Made by a program: the position numbers and the translations under genes. 64,000 bases of DNA from contig UREK01000007.1 in the NCBI GenBank assembly GCA_900546845.1, positions 14,304 through 78,303 of the forward strand, given 5' to 3'. Shown here in pieces: positions 24,433 through 33,206 of this stretch; position 1 is the first letter of the stretch; each line of letters begins with the position of its first letter. A model generated the notes under the pieces. It was not told the origin of the DNA. It did no database searches and saw nothing but the letters and a program-made list of their open reading frames with translations. This DNA comes from an uncultured Eubacteriales bacterium (lineage in GTDB: Bacteria > Bacillota > Clostridia > Christensenellales > CAG-138).

Positions 24433-24483
24433 GTTGCTTGTCCGCGGGTGCTTTGAAGATCTTCCCGCGGGGAAGAGGTTCCT

Positions 24484-25245
24484 TTGGAAGCGTTCGTTTC
24501 GTATCTCATCGTATGCCCGCTCGTTTTCATCGCGGGCTTTGTGGACGCGGTCGCGGGCGGCGGCGGATTGATCTCCCTGCCCGCTTACCTGATCTCCGGC
24601 GTGCCGGTACACATGGCGATCGGCACAAACAAGCTGAGCTCCGGCATGGGCACCGCCCTTGCGACGTTCCGCTACGCGAAGAGCGGCTACATCCGCTGGA
24701 AGCTCGCAGTGTTTTGCGCTGTCAGCGCTCTCATCGGCTCCTCCTGCGGCGCGGAGCTCGCGCTTTTAATCGGAGACGGCGTGTTCAAGCTCATCATGCT
24801 CGTGATCCTGCCGCTCGCGGCGGCCTATGTGCTGCGGGGCAGGGCGCTTGCGGGCGATGCGGAAAAAGAGCCGCTTCCGCAGGGAAAAACCATCGCCGTT
24901 TCGGTGGCGGTCGCGCTCACCGTCGGCGCGTACGACGGCTTTTACGGCCCCGGCACCGGAACGTTCCTGATCCTGCTGCTGACAGGGCTTGCGCACATGC
25001 GTCTCTCGGAGGCGAACGGCATCGCAAAGGTCATCAACCTTTCCACGAACGTCGCCGCGCTCGCGGTGTATCTTTTCAACGGCAAGGTGATCTTCCCGCT
25101 CGGCCTTGCGGCGGGCTGCTTTAGCCTTGCCGGGAACTATATCGGCACGCGCTTCTTCGCAAAGGGCGGCGCGAAGGCCGTGAAGCCCATCATCCTCATC
25201 GTGCTTGCGATCTTCTTTGTGAAGGTGCTCACCGAGGTACTGTAA
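24484..25245 (+). CDS. TSUP/TauE-SafE family membrane transporter
   Basis: 253-aa inner-membrane protein with about eight hydrophobic segments. The family-typical first half carries FIAGFVDAVAGGGGLISLPAYL and AIGTNKLSSGMGTALATFRYAKSG; the second-half repeat has GAYDGFYGPGTGTFLILLLTG and ANGIAKVINLSTNVAAL. Family members export sulfite, sulfoacetate or related small organic anions; the substrate here is unknown. The start is TTG 24484 with GAAGAGG upstream. Its terminator region has been hit by repeat A3. Confidence 0.9.
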   Translation: MEAFVSYLIVCPLVFIAGFVDAVAGGGGLISLPAYLISGVPVHMAIGTNKLSSGMGTALATFRYAKSGYIRWKLAVFCAVSALIGSSCGAELALLIGDGVFKLIMLVILPLAAAYVLRGRALAGDAEKEPLPQGKTIAVSVAVALTVGAYDGFYGPGTGTFLILLLTGLAHMRLSEANGIAKVINLSTNVAALAVYLFNGKVIFPLGLAAGCFSLAGNYIGTRFFAKGGAKAVKPIILIVLAIFFVKVLTEVL

Positions 25246-25273
25246 ATGCAAGGATTTATCTTTCACAGCTTAA

Positions 25274-25290
25274 AACCGCCCCGGCGGTTT
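25274..25290. terminator. left copy of duplicated terminator flanking repeat A3
   Basis: Stem-loop AAACCGCC-CC-GGCGGTTT directly after the TSUP gene; differs by one loop-proximal base (C/T) from 25489-25505. Confidence 0.6.
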
Positions 25291-25488
25291 AGGCTGTCGA
25301 TAAAGTGTCAGATGCCACTTTATCGAGGGATTCACGTCGCGCTTGCGCCGGTGGCGCGGCCAGCGCTCCGTGTAAAGAAAGCCTTGCGGCGCAAGGCTTT
25401 TCGCTCGCACCGCACAGGTCGCTGCTCGCGATCAAAAGTCAGGGGCTGCGGCCCTTGACAATCTCGGAGAGCCTTTTTTGACAAGCTG
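25291..25488 (-). mobile_element. repeat family A copy 3 (inverted)
   Basis: 198-bp reverse-complement copy of the element at 7101-7298, starting AGGCTGTCGATAAAG and ending GACAAGCTG on the plus strand. Its terminal hairpin has one mismatch and the flanking 17-nt terminator repeats differ at one base, so this copy looks older than copies 1 and 2. Confidence 0.73.
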
Positions 25489-25507
25489 AACCGCTCCGGC
25501 GGTTTTT
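25489..25507 (+). terminator. right copy of duplicated terminator flanking repeat A3
   Basis: AACCGCTCCGGCGG followed by TTTTTTG; the copy with a real U-tract and thus the probable original terminator of the TSUP gene. Confidence 0.6.
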
Positions 25508-25657
25508 TGTTTGCCAAAAAACGCGGTATGCGCGCGAACCCGGGGAAAGTTCCAAGAAGCGCATCGTATCCGCCCGAAAGGGATGCAAACGCCGCCCTTT
25601 TGTTGCATGATGTTGTTGCCGGTATACGCGGCGACATGAATTGCGGGAGGCGGGAAG

Positions 25658-26743
25658 ATGTATTTGGATCTGTTGGGACGAAGGGCGCGGCGCGCGGCCG
25701 CGGCCGCGTTGGCGCTTCTGCTTGCGTGCCATATATGCGCGCTGGCACGCGCGGCGGAGCCGGGCGGGGTGGACGTGATCCTCCTGATGGACGCTTCCGC
25801 GATGACTGCGCTTTCCGGCGCAGCGGCGGAGGAGCCCTGGCTTGCCTGCCCATGCCTCAATCCGGAGCATTTTTATTTAAAGCCTGTGGCGGTGGATGCG
25901 GAGGAAGCTGCGGCGGGCGCAACGTTCCCGCGCGCAGCGCCGCTTGCCGCCGGGGAGGCGGCGGGCGCGGGAGAGCTTTCCGTTTATGATGAGGCGGTGG
26001 GCGCGTGGGTGGCGCTTTCCTTAGAACGGGAATACCGGTTTTGCCACAGCTTCCTTTCGGAGCCGGAGGCGCACGGCTGGCAGCCCTGGCGCTACCATTT
26101 TACGCAGGATGAGAACGGCGCGCCCGTGCGCATTGCGTGCAGCGAAGCGTGCGGCTGTTTTGGCCGGGAGCAGGCTGCGAAGGCGCTTGCCCGCATGCTG
26201 GCAGCCGCTGTGCTCGCGGAAAACGGGGAAAACCGCGTAGCCTTCTGCGCGTTTGGGGAGGCGGGTTCCTCCCGCTGGTCCTGCCCGCTGACGGGAACGC
26301 TCGCCGACGTGCTCGCCTGCATCGACGCAAGCCCGGTGCAGCGCGGCGGGGATCATGCGGCGGGCCTCGCCCGGGCGCTGCGGCTCCTGAACCGCCGCCC
26401 GCTTTCCGAACGGATCAGGCGGCGCGCGGTCGTGGTCGTGCTCTCGGGCGGCGAGGCCTTCCCGGCGGGGAACGCGGCACGCGCGGTGCGCCTGGCGGAT
26501 GCGCTCAAGGCCCGAAGGGGCGCGGAAACGCCCGCGGTGTTCGGCACGGCGCTTGCGCCGGAGGAACGCCGGGGCTGTGGGGCGGAGGTGATCGTCCTTG
26601 GCTTTTGGGACGGCGGGAGCGCCCTGCTTGACGCGCTTGCCTCCGGACCGGATGCCCGTTTTTGCATGGAGGATCCCGCGGCGGCAGAAGCGGCGGCTGC
26701 CGCTGTGCTGGAACGGGCGATGGAGTCCGCCCCCGGCATATAA
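25658..26743 (+). CDS. secreted VWA-like protein of unknown function
   Basis: 361 aa with an N-terminal signal peptide (AAAALALLLACHICALARA). From about residue 38, VDVILLMDASAMTAL resembles the first strand and MIDAS start (DxSxS, with the second Ser replaced) of a von Willebrand A domain; later AVVVVLSGGEAFP and AEVIVLGF fit later VWA strands. About 130 residues are inserted between the first and second VWA strands, with several cysteines. Composition is strikingly Ala/Arg-rich and GC-rich. GGAGG precedes ATG 25658; a weak TTGTTG/TATACG promoter lies at 25600-25628. A bidirectional terminator follows. Confidence 0.65.
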   Translation: MYLDLLGRRARRAAAAALALLLACHICALARAAEPGGVDVILLMDASAMTALSGAAAEEPWLACPCLNPEHFYLKPVAVDAEEAAAGATFPRAAPLAAGEAAGAGELSVYDEAVGAWVALSLEREYRFCHSFLSEPEAHGWQPWRYHFTQDENGAPVRIACSEACGCFGREQAAKALARMLAAAVLAENGENRVAFCAFGEAGSSRWSCPLTGTLADVLACIDASPVQRGGDHAAGLARALRLLNRRPLSERIRRRAVVVVLSGGEAFPAGNAARAVRLADALKARRGAETPAVFGTALAPEERRGCGAEVIVLGFWDGGSALLDALASGPDARFCMEDPAAAEAAAAAVLERAMESAPGI

Positions 26744-26747
26744 AAAG

Positions 26748-26780
26748 AAAACCGGCCGGAGCAGCAGCCCTGGCCGGTTT
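26748..26780. terminator. bidirectional terminator between VWA-like gene and MATE gene
   Basis: Stem AAACCGGCC/GGCCGGTTT with a 15-nt loop, A-rich before and T-rich after, between convergent genes. Confidence 0.65.
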
Positions 26781-26810
26781 GTAATTCGTTTTGGTTGAAA
26801 CGGGAGTGTG

Positions 26811-28217
26811 TCAGGCGGAAATGCCGCCGTTTGCAAGCCAGGTGCCCTTGCGGTAATAGTACAGCGCGAGCAGGCCGCGCACGCATAGGTCGCTCGCCAT
26901 GGCGATCCAGGCACAGGTGAGGCCAAGGTCCGTGGTATGCAGGAGCAGGAGCGCAAGCGGGATGCGCACCACCCACATGCCGGCGAGCGCGATCACAAAG
27001 GTGATCTTCGTCTGCCGTGCGCCGCGCATGATGCCGGATACGACCATCGAAAGCGCGGAGAACGGCTGGGCGAGCGCCTCGATGCGCAGCACTGCGCCGC
27101 CGAGGGCGATCACCTCCAGATCCGGCGTGAACAGCGAAACCAGGAACTGCCCGCTGAAGAAAAGCACCACGCCCATGGCGGTCATGAAGAGCACGGCGCC
27201 GAGCGTGCAATAGCGCCCAAAACGCTTCGCAAGCGCGGGGCGTTCTGCGCCGAGGGATTGGGCGATGAGCGTCGTTGCCGCGGCGGAAAAGCCGAACGCG
27301 GGCATATAGGTGATGGATTCCGCGGTGTTGGCGAGGCTGTGCGCGGCGAGCTCCGCCGTGCCGAGCGCCGTGACCATAGCGGTAACGGCCACCTGCCCGA
27401 GCGAGATCGTCACGCGCTCGAACGTGACCGGGGAGCCAAGGCGCACCATGTCCTTGAAGATCGCCTGGTCGAAGCGGAATTTGTCCTTCAGGCGGATGGA
27501 GACGGGGAACGACGGGCGGAACAGCGCGCTCAGGAGCATGATGCCGGAGAAGGCTGTGGCAATCGCTGTGGCGGCGGCCGCGCCGCGCACGCCCCAGCCT
27601 GCGCCCCACATTGTAAAGCTAAGGCCGAACAGGTTCACGGTGCGCGTCGGGAAGATGAGCAGCGTGTTGAGCACCACGTTGATGACGTTTGTGGCGATGT
27701 TGAACACGAGCGGCGTGCGCGTGTCGCCCGCGCAGCGCAGGATATTGGAACATACGTTGATGGAAAGGGTGAACAGGTACACGGCGCTCACAATGGCGAT
27801 ATACGCCGAGGCGTCCGCACGGATCGCTTCTTCCGCACCAAGCCAGACGGGCAGGTGCGGTGCGAGGAACTGCATGATGAGCGTTGAAAGGAGGCCGAAG
27901 CCGAGGATCGCAAGCACGGATTGGCGGACAACGGCTTTTGCCTGCTCCGGCTTGCCTGCGCCGATATAGCGGCCGACCGGAACGCCGAAACCAAGCGCGA
28001 TGCCGGAAAAAATGCCGCCCATCAGCCAGGTGAACGAAGAGGTCACGGCGATGGCGGCGGTCGCGTTTTTGCCGAGGGAACCCACCATTGCCGTGTCCAC
28101 ATATTGTACGATCATGATGAGAAGCTGTTCAAGGACGGTCGGCCATGCCAGCCGCCAAATGATGCGCGTCGGGTGCATGCTTTCATCAAGCACGTCGACG
28201 GTACGGCCCAAACCCAT
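26811..28217 (-). CDS. MATE family multidrug/cation efflux transporter
   Basis: About 468 aa, twelve hydrophobic segments in two homologous halves; DinF/NorM-like motifs LAWPTVLEQLLIMIVQYVDTAMVGSLG and MPAFGFSAAATTLIAQSLGAERPALAKRFG. It likely extrudes cationic drugs by antiport. Three in-frame ATGs (28238, 28229, 28217) are possible; AAAGGA at about 28233-28228 fits best with 28217. The promoter upstream has the 19-bp spacer and inverted repeat of MerR-activated genes. Confidence 0.9.
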   Translation of the reverse strand: MGLGRTVDVLDESMHPTRIIWRLAWPTVLEQLLIMIVQYVDTAMVGSLGKNATAAIAVTSSFTWLMGGIFSGIALGFGVPVGRYIGAGKPEQAKAVVRQSVLAILGFGLLSTLIMQFLAPHLPVWLGAEEAIRADASAYIAIVSAVYLFTLSINVCSNILRCAGDTRTPLVFNIATNVINVVLNTLLIFPTRTVNLFGLSFTMWGAGWGVRGAAAATAIATAFSGIMLLSALFRPSFPVSIRLKDKFRFDQAIFKDMVRLGSPVTFERVTISLGQVAVTAMVTALGTAELAAHSLANTAESITYMPAFGFSAAATTLIAQSLGAERPALAKRFGRYCTLGAVLFMTAMGVVLFFSGQFLVSLFTPDLEVIALGGAVLRIEALAQPFSALSMVVSGIMRGARQTKITFVIALAGMWVVRIPLALLLLHTTDLGLTCAWIAMASDLCVRGLLALYYYRKGTWLANGGISA

Positions 28218-28266
28218 GTGTGAAGGCATCCTTTCCATGTGGCGTTTTTGCGTGTTGGCAGGCTTT

Positions 28267-28297
28267 ATCTTACCACTTAAAGCCCGCTTCAAGTCAA
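28267..28297 (-). promoter_or_regulatory. MerR-activated-type promoter of the MATE gene
   Basis: Minus strand TTGACT (28297-28292), 19-nt spacer, TAAGAT (28272-28267). The spacer region carries ACTTGAAG-CGGG-CTTTAAGT, the same half-sites and 4-nt gap as the operator at merR (21042-21061). Confidence 0.65.
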
Positions 28298-28373
28298 CCC
28301 CGCAGGCGCTCCGGGCACTGCGGCGGAATCGTGAAAACATTGCAACATATCGGATTATAACGAAAACGGAGGA

Positions 28374-28402
28374 TTGTGTAAAGACGGAGGGTCAATTATA
28401 AT
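28374..28402 (+). promoter_or_regulatory. promoter of rarA
   Basis: TTGTGT (28374-28379), 17-nt spacer, TATAAT (28397-28402). Confidence 0.5.
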
Positions 28403-28434
28403 ATTTAGAAAATAATGGGATAGGAAGCATCGCT

Positions 28435-29769
28435 ATGGATCTGTTTTCCGGAAACGCAGGAAAGCGTGCGCCGCTTGCGGACCGCATGCGCCCGCGCACG
28501 CTGGATGAATTTATCGGCCAGGCGCACATCGTCGGCAAGGGCCGCCTGCTGCGCCGGGCGATCGAGACGGACAGCCTCACAAGCTCCATTTTTTTCGGCC
28601 CGCCGGGCTGCGGCAAAACCACGCTTGCAAACGTCATTGCCAACCAGACGGGCGCGCGCATCGCAAAGCTTAACGCCGTCACCGCCGGGGTGAAGGAGGT
28701 GCGCGCCGTCATAGACGAGGCGCAAAACACCCTTTCACTGTATGGCCAGAGCACCTACCTTTTGCTGGACGAATGCCACCGCTGGTCCAAAACCCAGAGC
28801 GACAGCATCTTGCCTGCGCTCGAGAGCGGCGTGATCCGCTTTATCGGCTCCACGACGGAAAACCCGATGGTCTCGATGACGGGAGCGGTCGTCTCCCGCT
28901 GCCGCCTGTTCCAGTTTTATCCGCTCACCACGGAGGATGTGGCGCAGGCCATGCGCAATGCCCTTGCGGACAAGGAGCGCGGGCTTGGCAATTATAATGT
29001 AGAGATCGAGCCGGAAGCGTTCGAGCACATCGCGCGCATCGCAAACGGGGACGCGCGCAGCGCCCTCAACGCGCTGGAGCTCGCTGTGCTCACTACACCG
29101 CCCGAAAACGGCGTGATCCGCATCGACCGGGAGATCGCGGCGGAGTCCGTGCAGCAGAAGGTCGTCAAGTGCGACGACCAGCAGTTTTACGATATGCTTT
29201 CCGCTTTCTGCAAAAGCCTACGGGGCGGGGACAGCGACGCGGCGCTCGCCTGGTTTGCCCGGCTGATCTACGCGGGCGTGGACCCGCGCGTTATCGCGCG
29301 CAGGCTCATCGCCCATGCGTCGGAGGACATCGGCCTAGCGAACCCGCAGGCCATGGTGCAGGCCGTGAGCGCGGCGACGGCGCTCGAGCACATCGGCATG
29401 CCGGAGGCGAAGCTGCCGCTCGCGCAGGCGATCATCTTCCTGTGCGAAAGCCCGAAATCCAACGCTGTCGTCATGGCGATCGACGCGGCGTTTGCAGACG
29501 CGAAGGACGTGCCGGACGAGCCTGTCCCCATCCATTTGCGGGATACAGCTTTCCGCGGCGCGGAAAAGCTCGGACACGGCAAGGGGTACAAATACCCGCA
29601 CGATTATCCCGGCCACGTAGTGGCGCAGGAATATATGCCGCCTTCGGTGAAGGGCCGGCGGTACTACATCCCGGGCGAGCTCGGGAACGAGGCGAAGATC
29701 CGCCAGAACCACATCCGCAGCGGCAAGCTCAAAACGCCGGGAGGGGAACCGGCAGAAAAGAATGAATAA
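28435..29769 (+). CDS. rarA: replication-associated recombination protein A (RarA/MgsA)
   Basis: AAA+ ATPase of the clamp-loader clade acting at stalled forks; 444 aa. Visible motifs: PLADRMRPRTLDEFIGQAHI at the N-terminus, Walker A FGPPGCGKTT (about 54-63), Walker B LLLDECHRW (the family usually has E[I/V]HRF), sensor 1 STTENP, arginine-finger region SRCRLFQFYPL, and the MgsA tail KYPHDYPGHVVAQEYMPPSVKGRRYY. It acts in the cytoplasm with SSB and the replisome. Three bases past a TAGGAAG site of moderate strength, ATG 28435 is the only sensible start. tldD follows 15 nt later. Confidence 0.94.
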   Translation: MDLFSGNAGKRAPLADRMRPRTLDEFIGQAHIVGKGRLLRRAIETDSLTSSIFFGPPGCGKTTLANVIANQTGARIAKLNAVTAGVKEVRAVIDEAQNTLSLYGQSTYLLLDECHRWSKTQSDSILPALESGVIRFIGSTTENPMVSMTGAVVSRCRLFQFYPLTTEDVAQAMRNALADKERGLGNYNVEIEPEAFEHIARIANGDARSALNALELAVLTTPPENGVIRIDREIAAESVQQKVVKCDDQQFYDMLSAFCKSLRGGDSDAALAWFARLIYAGVDPRVIARRLIAHASEDIGLANPQAMVQAVSAATALEHIGMPEAKLPLAQAIIFLCESPKSNAVVMAIDAAFADAKDVPDEPVPIHLRDTAFRGAEKLGHGKGYKYPHDYPGHVVAQEYMPPSVKGRRYYIPGELGNEAKIRQNHIRSGKLKTPGGEPAEKNE

Positions 29770-29784
29770 GGAGGAAAAAGGGAT

Positions 29785-31173
29785 TTGATCGAGAAACGGA
29801 TCGCACAAAACGTACTCGCGGCGGCGCTCCAGACGGGCGGCGATTACAGCGAGCTCTACATGGAGGATACGGAGCAAAACAGCGTATCCATGGTGGATGG
29901 CAAGGTGGAAAACGCGCAGTATACCCGCCGCAGCGGCGCGGGCGTGCGCGTGCTCCAGGGCGGCAAGAGCGTATACGCCTATTCCGCGGACACAAGCGAA
30001 GCGGCGCTCATGGCGGCAGCCCGCGCGGCCGCGGCGGCGCTTTCCGGCGCGAAGGAATGCGAACCGCAGGCGTTTTCCGTGACGCGGGCCTGCGCGCAAG
30101 CGCCGGAAGCCCCCTATTCCACGGTGGACAACGCGGCGCGCATCGCGCTTTTGCGCGACGGTGTGAAGGCTGCGCGCGCCAATTCGGACGAGATCACGCA
30201 GGTGACGGCAAATTACGTCGACGTGGATCAGCGCGTGCTCATCGCCACGAGCGACGGCGTCTGGGCGGAGGACAGGCGGCCCCGCGGCCGCGTGAGCTTC
30301 AACGCCGTCGCCATGAAGGACGGCGAGGCACAGACCGGCGCGGTCAGCCCCGGCCGCGGCGAGGGCTTTGAACAGTTCCGCAAGCTGGATATGGCCGCCC
30401 TCGGCAGCGAAGCGGCGCGCATGGCGGCGACTATGCTGCACGCGCCGGATTGCCCGGCGGGCTTCGTGCCGGTGGTGATTGACGGCGGCTTCGGCGGCGT
30501 AATCCTGCACGAGGCCTGCGTGCATTCCCTGGAGGCGACGAGCGTCGCTAAGGGGAATTCGGAATTTTGCGGCAAACTTGGCCAGAAGATCGCAAGCGAT
30601 GTTGTGACCGCTGTGGATGACGGCACGATGCCCGGCGAGTGGGGCTCCCTCCATGTGGACGACGAGGGCATGCCCACGCAGCGCAACGTGCTCATTGAAA
30701 ACGGCGTGCTCAAAAGCTACCTGGTGGATCTGCTCGGAAGCCGCCTCATGAACCACCCGCGCACGGGCAGCTCCCGGCGGCAGGGATACACCTATGCACC
30801 CACCTCGCGCATGACGAACACCTTCTTTGCACCCGGCACGGACGATGAGGAGGAGATGCTGCGCACGATGGGCGAGGGCCTTTTTGCCAAAGCGATGGGC
30901 GGCGGCAGCGTGAACCCGCTCACGGGCGAATTCAACTTTGCCGTGCGGGAAGCCTATTGGGTGAAGGACGGCAAGATCTTCTGCCCGGTGCGCGGGGCGA
31001 CGCTCGTCGGCCGCGGGGCGGACGTGCTGATGCAGATCGACCGCATTGGCAGGAATATGTGGATGAGCCCGGGCATGTGCGGCTCCCTTTCAGGCAGCGT
31101 ACCGACGAACGTGGGCCAGCCGCGCATCCGCGTGCGCGGCATCACTGTGGGCGGAAAAGGAGGCAAGCTGTAA
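29785..31173 (+). CDS. tldD: metalloprotease TldD
   Basis: Catalytic subunit of the TldD/TldE heterodimeric zinc protease that degrades or matures small peptides in the cytoplasm; 462 aa. The zinc site is HEACVHSLEAT near residue 241 (HExxxH with the third ligand further on), within GGFGGVILHEACVHSLEA. GGAGG sits about 11 nt before the TTG start at 29785. The stop overlaps the ATG of the TldE gene by one base (TAATG). Confidence 0.92.
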   Translation: MIEKRIAQNVLAAALQTGGDYSELYMEDTEQNSVSMVDGKVENAQYTRRSGAGVRVLQGGKSVYAYSADTSEAALMAAARAAAAALSGAKECEPQAFSVTRACAQAPEAPYSTVDNAARIALLRDGVKAARANSDEITQVTANYVDVDQRVLIATSDGVWAEDRRPRGRVSFNAVAMKDGEAQTGAVSPGRGEGFEQFRKLDMAALGSEAARMAATMLHAPDCPAGFVPVVIDGGFGGVILHEACVHSLEATSVAKGNSEFCGKLGQKIASDVVTAVDDGTMPGEWGSLHVDDEGMPTQRNVLIENGVLKSYLVDLLGSRLMNHPRTGSSRRQGYTYAPTSRMTNTFFAPGTDDEEEMLRTMGEGLFAKAMGGGSVNPLTGEFNFAVREAYWVKDGKIFCPVRGATLVGRGADVLMQIDRIGRNMWMSPGMCGSLSGSVPTNVGQPRIRVRGITVGGKGGKL

Positions 31174-32504
31174 TGGACTTCAATCAATTCAAGGAAAAGG
31201 CGTTTGAAACCGCGCTTGCGAAGGGCTGCGACGCGGCGGAGCTGTATTTTGTGGAAGGCGATTCCTTCCTGGCGATGGTGCTCGAGCAACAGCTCGACTC
31301 CTACTCCGTTTCTCGGGAGCGCGGGCTGAACCTGCGCGTGCAGCTTGCGGGGAAGAACGGCTATGCGTACACCGAAAGCCTCGAAGCGCCGGAAACGCTT
31401 GTGCTGCGCGCGATGGACAATGCCCGTGCGATCGAAAACGAGGATGACCACCCCATGCAGGGCAAATGTGAATACCAGGCGCTTCCGAAGCGGGAATGCC
31501 GCGTGGATACAGCCTCTGAACGGGAGAAAATCGAGCTTGCGATGGCCCTTGAGCGGGCTGCAAAAGCGCAGGATCCGCGCATTGCGCGCGTGATGCGCAG
31601 CGCCGTGGGCAGCGTGAGCGCGGTGACGCGCATCTGCAACACGCTGGGGCTTGACGCCGAAGGCGAGGAGCGCGTGGCGTATTCCTACGTTGTGCCGGTC
31701 GCCTCTGCGGAGGGGCAGGTGAAGGATGGCTTCGCATTCCGCGTGGATGACGGCGTGTTCGATGTGGAGGGCTGCGCCAAGGAAGCCGCCGCGCGCGCGG
31801 TGGAACAGCTTGGCGGCGCGCCCGTGCCGGCGGGGGAATACCGCATCCTGTTTGAAAACCAGGCGATGGCGGATCTGCTCGCAGCGTTCTCGCCGATGTT
31901 CTCCGCGGATGCGGCGCAAAAGGGGCTCTCCCTGCTCGCGGGCAAGGAAGGCGAGACGATCGCCGCGCCCTGCGTTACCATATTGGATGATCCGTTCCAT
32001 GCGGTGAACCCGCGCGCGTTTGATGCGGAAGGCGTACCCTGCGCGCAGAAAGCCGTGGTGGAAAGCGGCGTGCTCAGGACGCTGCTGCACAACCTGAAAA
32101 CGGCGAAGAAGGCGGGCGTGGCATCCACCGGAAACGGCGGGCGGGCGGATACTGCCGCGCCGGTCGGCGTGATGCCGACGAACTTCTATCTGAAGGCGGG
32201 GGCGGAAGATTTCGACGCGCTCGTTGCAAGGCTCGGGGACGGCGTCATCATCACGGATGTGAGCGGCCTGCACGCCGGGCTCAACACCATCTCCGGCGAG
32301 TTTTCGCTGCTTGCCTCCGGCAAGCTGGTGGAGGGCGGTAAGGTGGTGCGCGCGGTGGAACAGATCACCGTGAGCGGTTCCTTCCTCTCGCTGATGCGCG
32401 GCGTGGAAGCCGTGGGCAGCGACCTGCGCTTCGGCCTGCCGGGCGGCTCCTGCTTCGGCAGCCCGAGCGTGCTTGCCGGGAAGCTGACGGTCTCCGGAAA
32501 ATAA
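31173..32504 (+). CDS. pmbA: TldE/PmbA metalloprotease partner
   Basis: Non-catalytic partner of TldD, 443 aa, typical length; lacks the HExxxH motif. PmbA-type features include FYLKAGAEDFDALVARLGDGVIITDVSGLHAGLNTISGEFSL and NLKTAKKAGVASTGNGGRA. ATG 31173 overlaps the tldD stop, and AAAGGAGG lies upstream; the frame open from 30957 is only read-through in tldD. An intrinsic terminator follows. Confidence 0.92.
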   Translation: MDFNQFKEKAFETALAKGCDAAELYFVEGDSFLAMVLEQQLDSYSVSRERGLNLRVQLAGKNGYAYTESLEAPETLVLRAMDNARAIENEDDHPMQGKCEYQALPKRECRVDTASEREKIELAMALERAAKAQDPRIARVMRSAVGSVSAVTRICNTLGLDAEGEERVAYSYVVPVASAEGQVKDGFAFRVDDGVFDVEGCAKEAAARAVEQLGGAPVPAGEYRILFENQAMADLLAAFSPMFSADAAQKGLSLLAGKEGETIAAPCVTILDDPFHAVNPRAFDAEGVPCAQKAVVESGVLRTLLHNLKTAKKAGVASTGNGGRADTAAPVGVMPTNFYLKAGAEDFDALVARLGDGVIITDVSGLHAGLNTISGEFSLLASGKLVEGGKVVRAVEQITVSGSFLSLMRGVEAVGSDLRFGLPGGSCFGSPSVLAGKLTVSGK

Positions 32505-32529
32505 AGGAAATATTTGACGAAACAATGCG

Positions 32530-32566
32530 CAGGAGCGCGTTCCCCGCGCTCCTGCTCCCCTTTTCT
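32530..32566 (+). terminator. terminator after tldD-pmbA
   Basis: CAGGAGCGCG-TTCCC-CGCGCTCCTG followed by CTCCCCTTTTC; it overlaps the start of the carD promoter region. Confidence 0.7.
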
Positions 32567-32567
32567 T

Positions 32568-32596
32568 TTGACATCGCGCGGAACGGGACGTATAAT
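32568..32596 (+). promoter_or_regulatory. consensus promoter of carD
   Basis: TTGACA (32568-32573), exactly 17 nt, TATAAT (32591-32596): both hexamers perfect. Confidence 0.8.
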
Positions 32597-32683
32597 TAAA
32601 CTAGAGACAATCTATGTTCCGTTTGGCGGCTTGCTGTGCTTTCAACTCTGTGCGATGGATTTCAAAGAAAGGAAGGGGGAACC

Positions 32684-33151
32684 ATGTTTCAGGTCGGAGA
32701 CCAGGTGTGTTACCCGATGCATGGCGTTGGCGTAATTGAAGCGATTGAGGAGCGGACGGTGCTCGGCGTCCCGGCGCAATACTATGTGCTGCGCTTCCTC
32801 GTTGGAAAGATGACGGCGCTGGTTCCCGTGGAAAGCGCGGAGCGCATCGGCCTAAGGTATATGATCTCGGCGGAGGAATGCGAACGCGTGCTTCAGTTCC
32901 TGCAGGAGAAACCCCGCCTGGAGAACGGCAACTGGAATAAGCGTTACCGCGAGAACTACGACAAGCTGCGCGGCGGCAATATTTATGACGTTGCAGACGT
33001 TGTAAAATGCCTGTGCAAACGGGATGAAGAGAAGGGCCTTTCCGCAGGCGAGCGGAAGATGCTGTCCGGCGCTCGCCAGGTGCTTTTGGCGGAGCTTGCG
33101 GCGGCGAGCGGCCGCGATGTAGAGGAGCTGTCCCTCACAATCGGCATGTGA
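32684..33151 (+). CDS. CarD/CdnL-type RNA polymerase-binding regulator
   Basis: 155 aa. N-terminal RNAP-interacting domain (MFQVGDQVCYPMHGVGVIEAIEE...YYVLRF, Tudor-like as in Mfd RID) and a helical C-terminal DNA-binding domain (NWNKRYRENYDKLRGGNIYDVADVVKCLCKR...LSAGERKMLSGARQVLL). Such proteins stabilise open promoter complexes, often at ribosomal genes. AAGGGGGA precedes ATG 32684; the longer frame lacks homology. The 5' leader is about 80 nt. Confidence 0.9.
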   Translation: MFQVGDQVCYPMHGVGVIEAIEERTVLGVPAQYYVLRFLVGKMTALVPVESAERIGLRYMISAEECERVLQFLQEKPRLENGNWNKRYRENYDKLRGGNIYDVADVVKCLCKRDEEKGLSAGERKMLSGARQVLLAELAAASGRDVEELSLTIGM

Positions 33152-33206
33152 GCTCTTCCGGGATTTTGCGCCGCGACGCGGCGCGCAAAAAAGGAGTGTG
33201 ACTTTA

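Noticed and set aside
25432..25870. Frames of 140-170 aa antisense to the VWA-like gene start and repeat A3
   Set aside because: They run through the repeat and the start of the coding region in several frames with no family resemblance.
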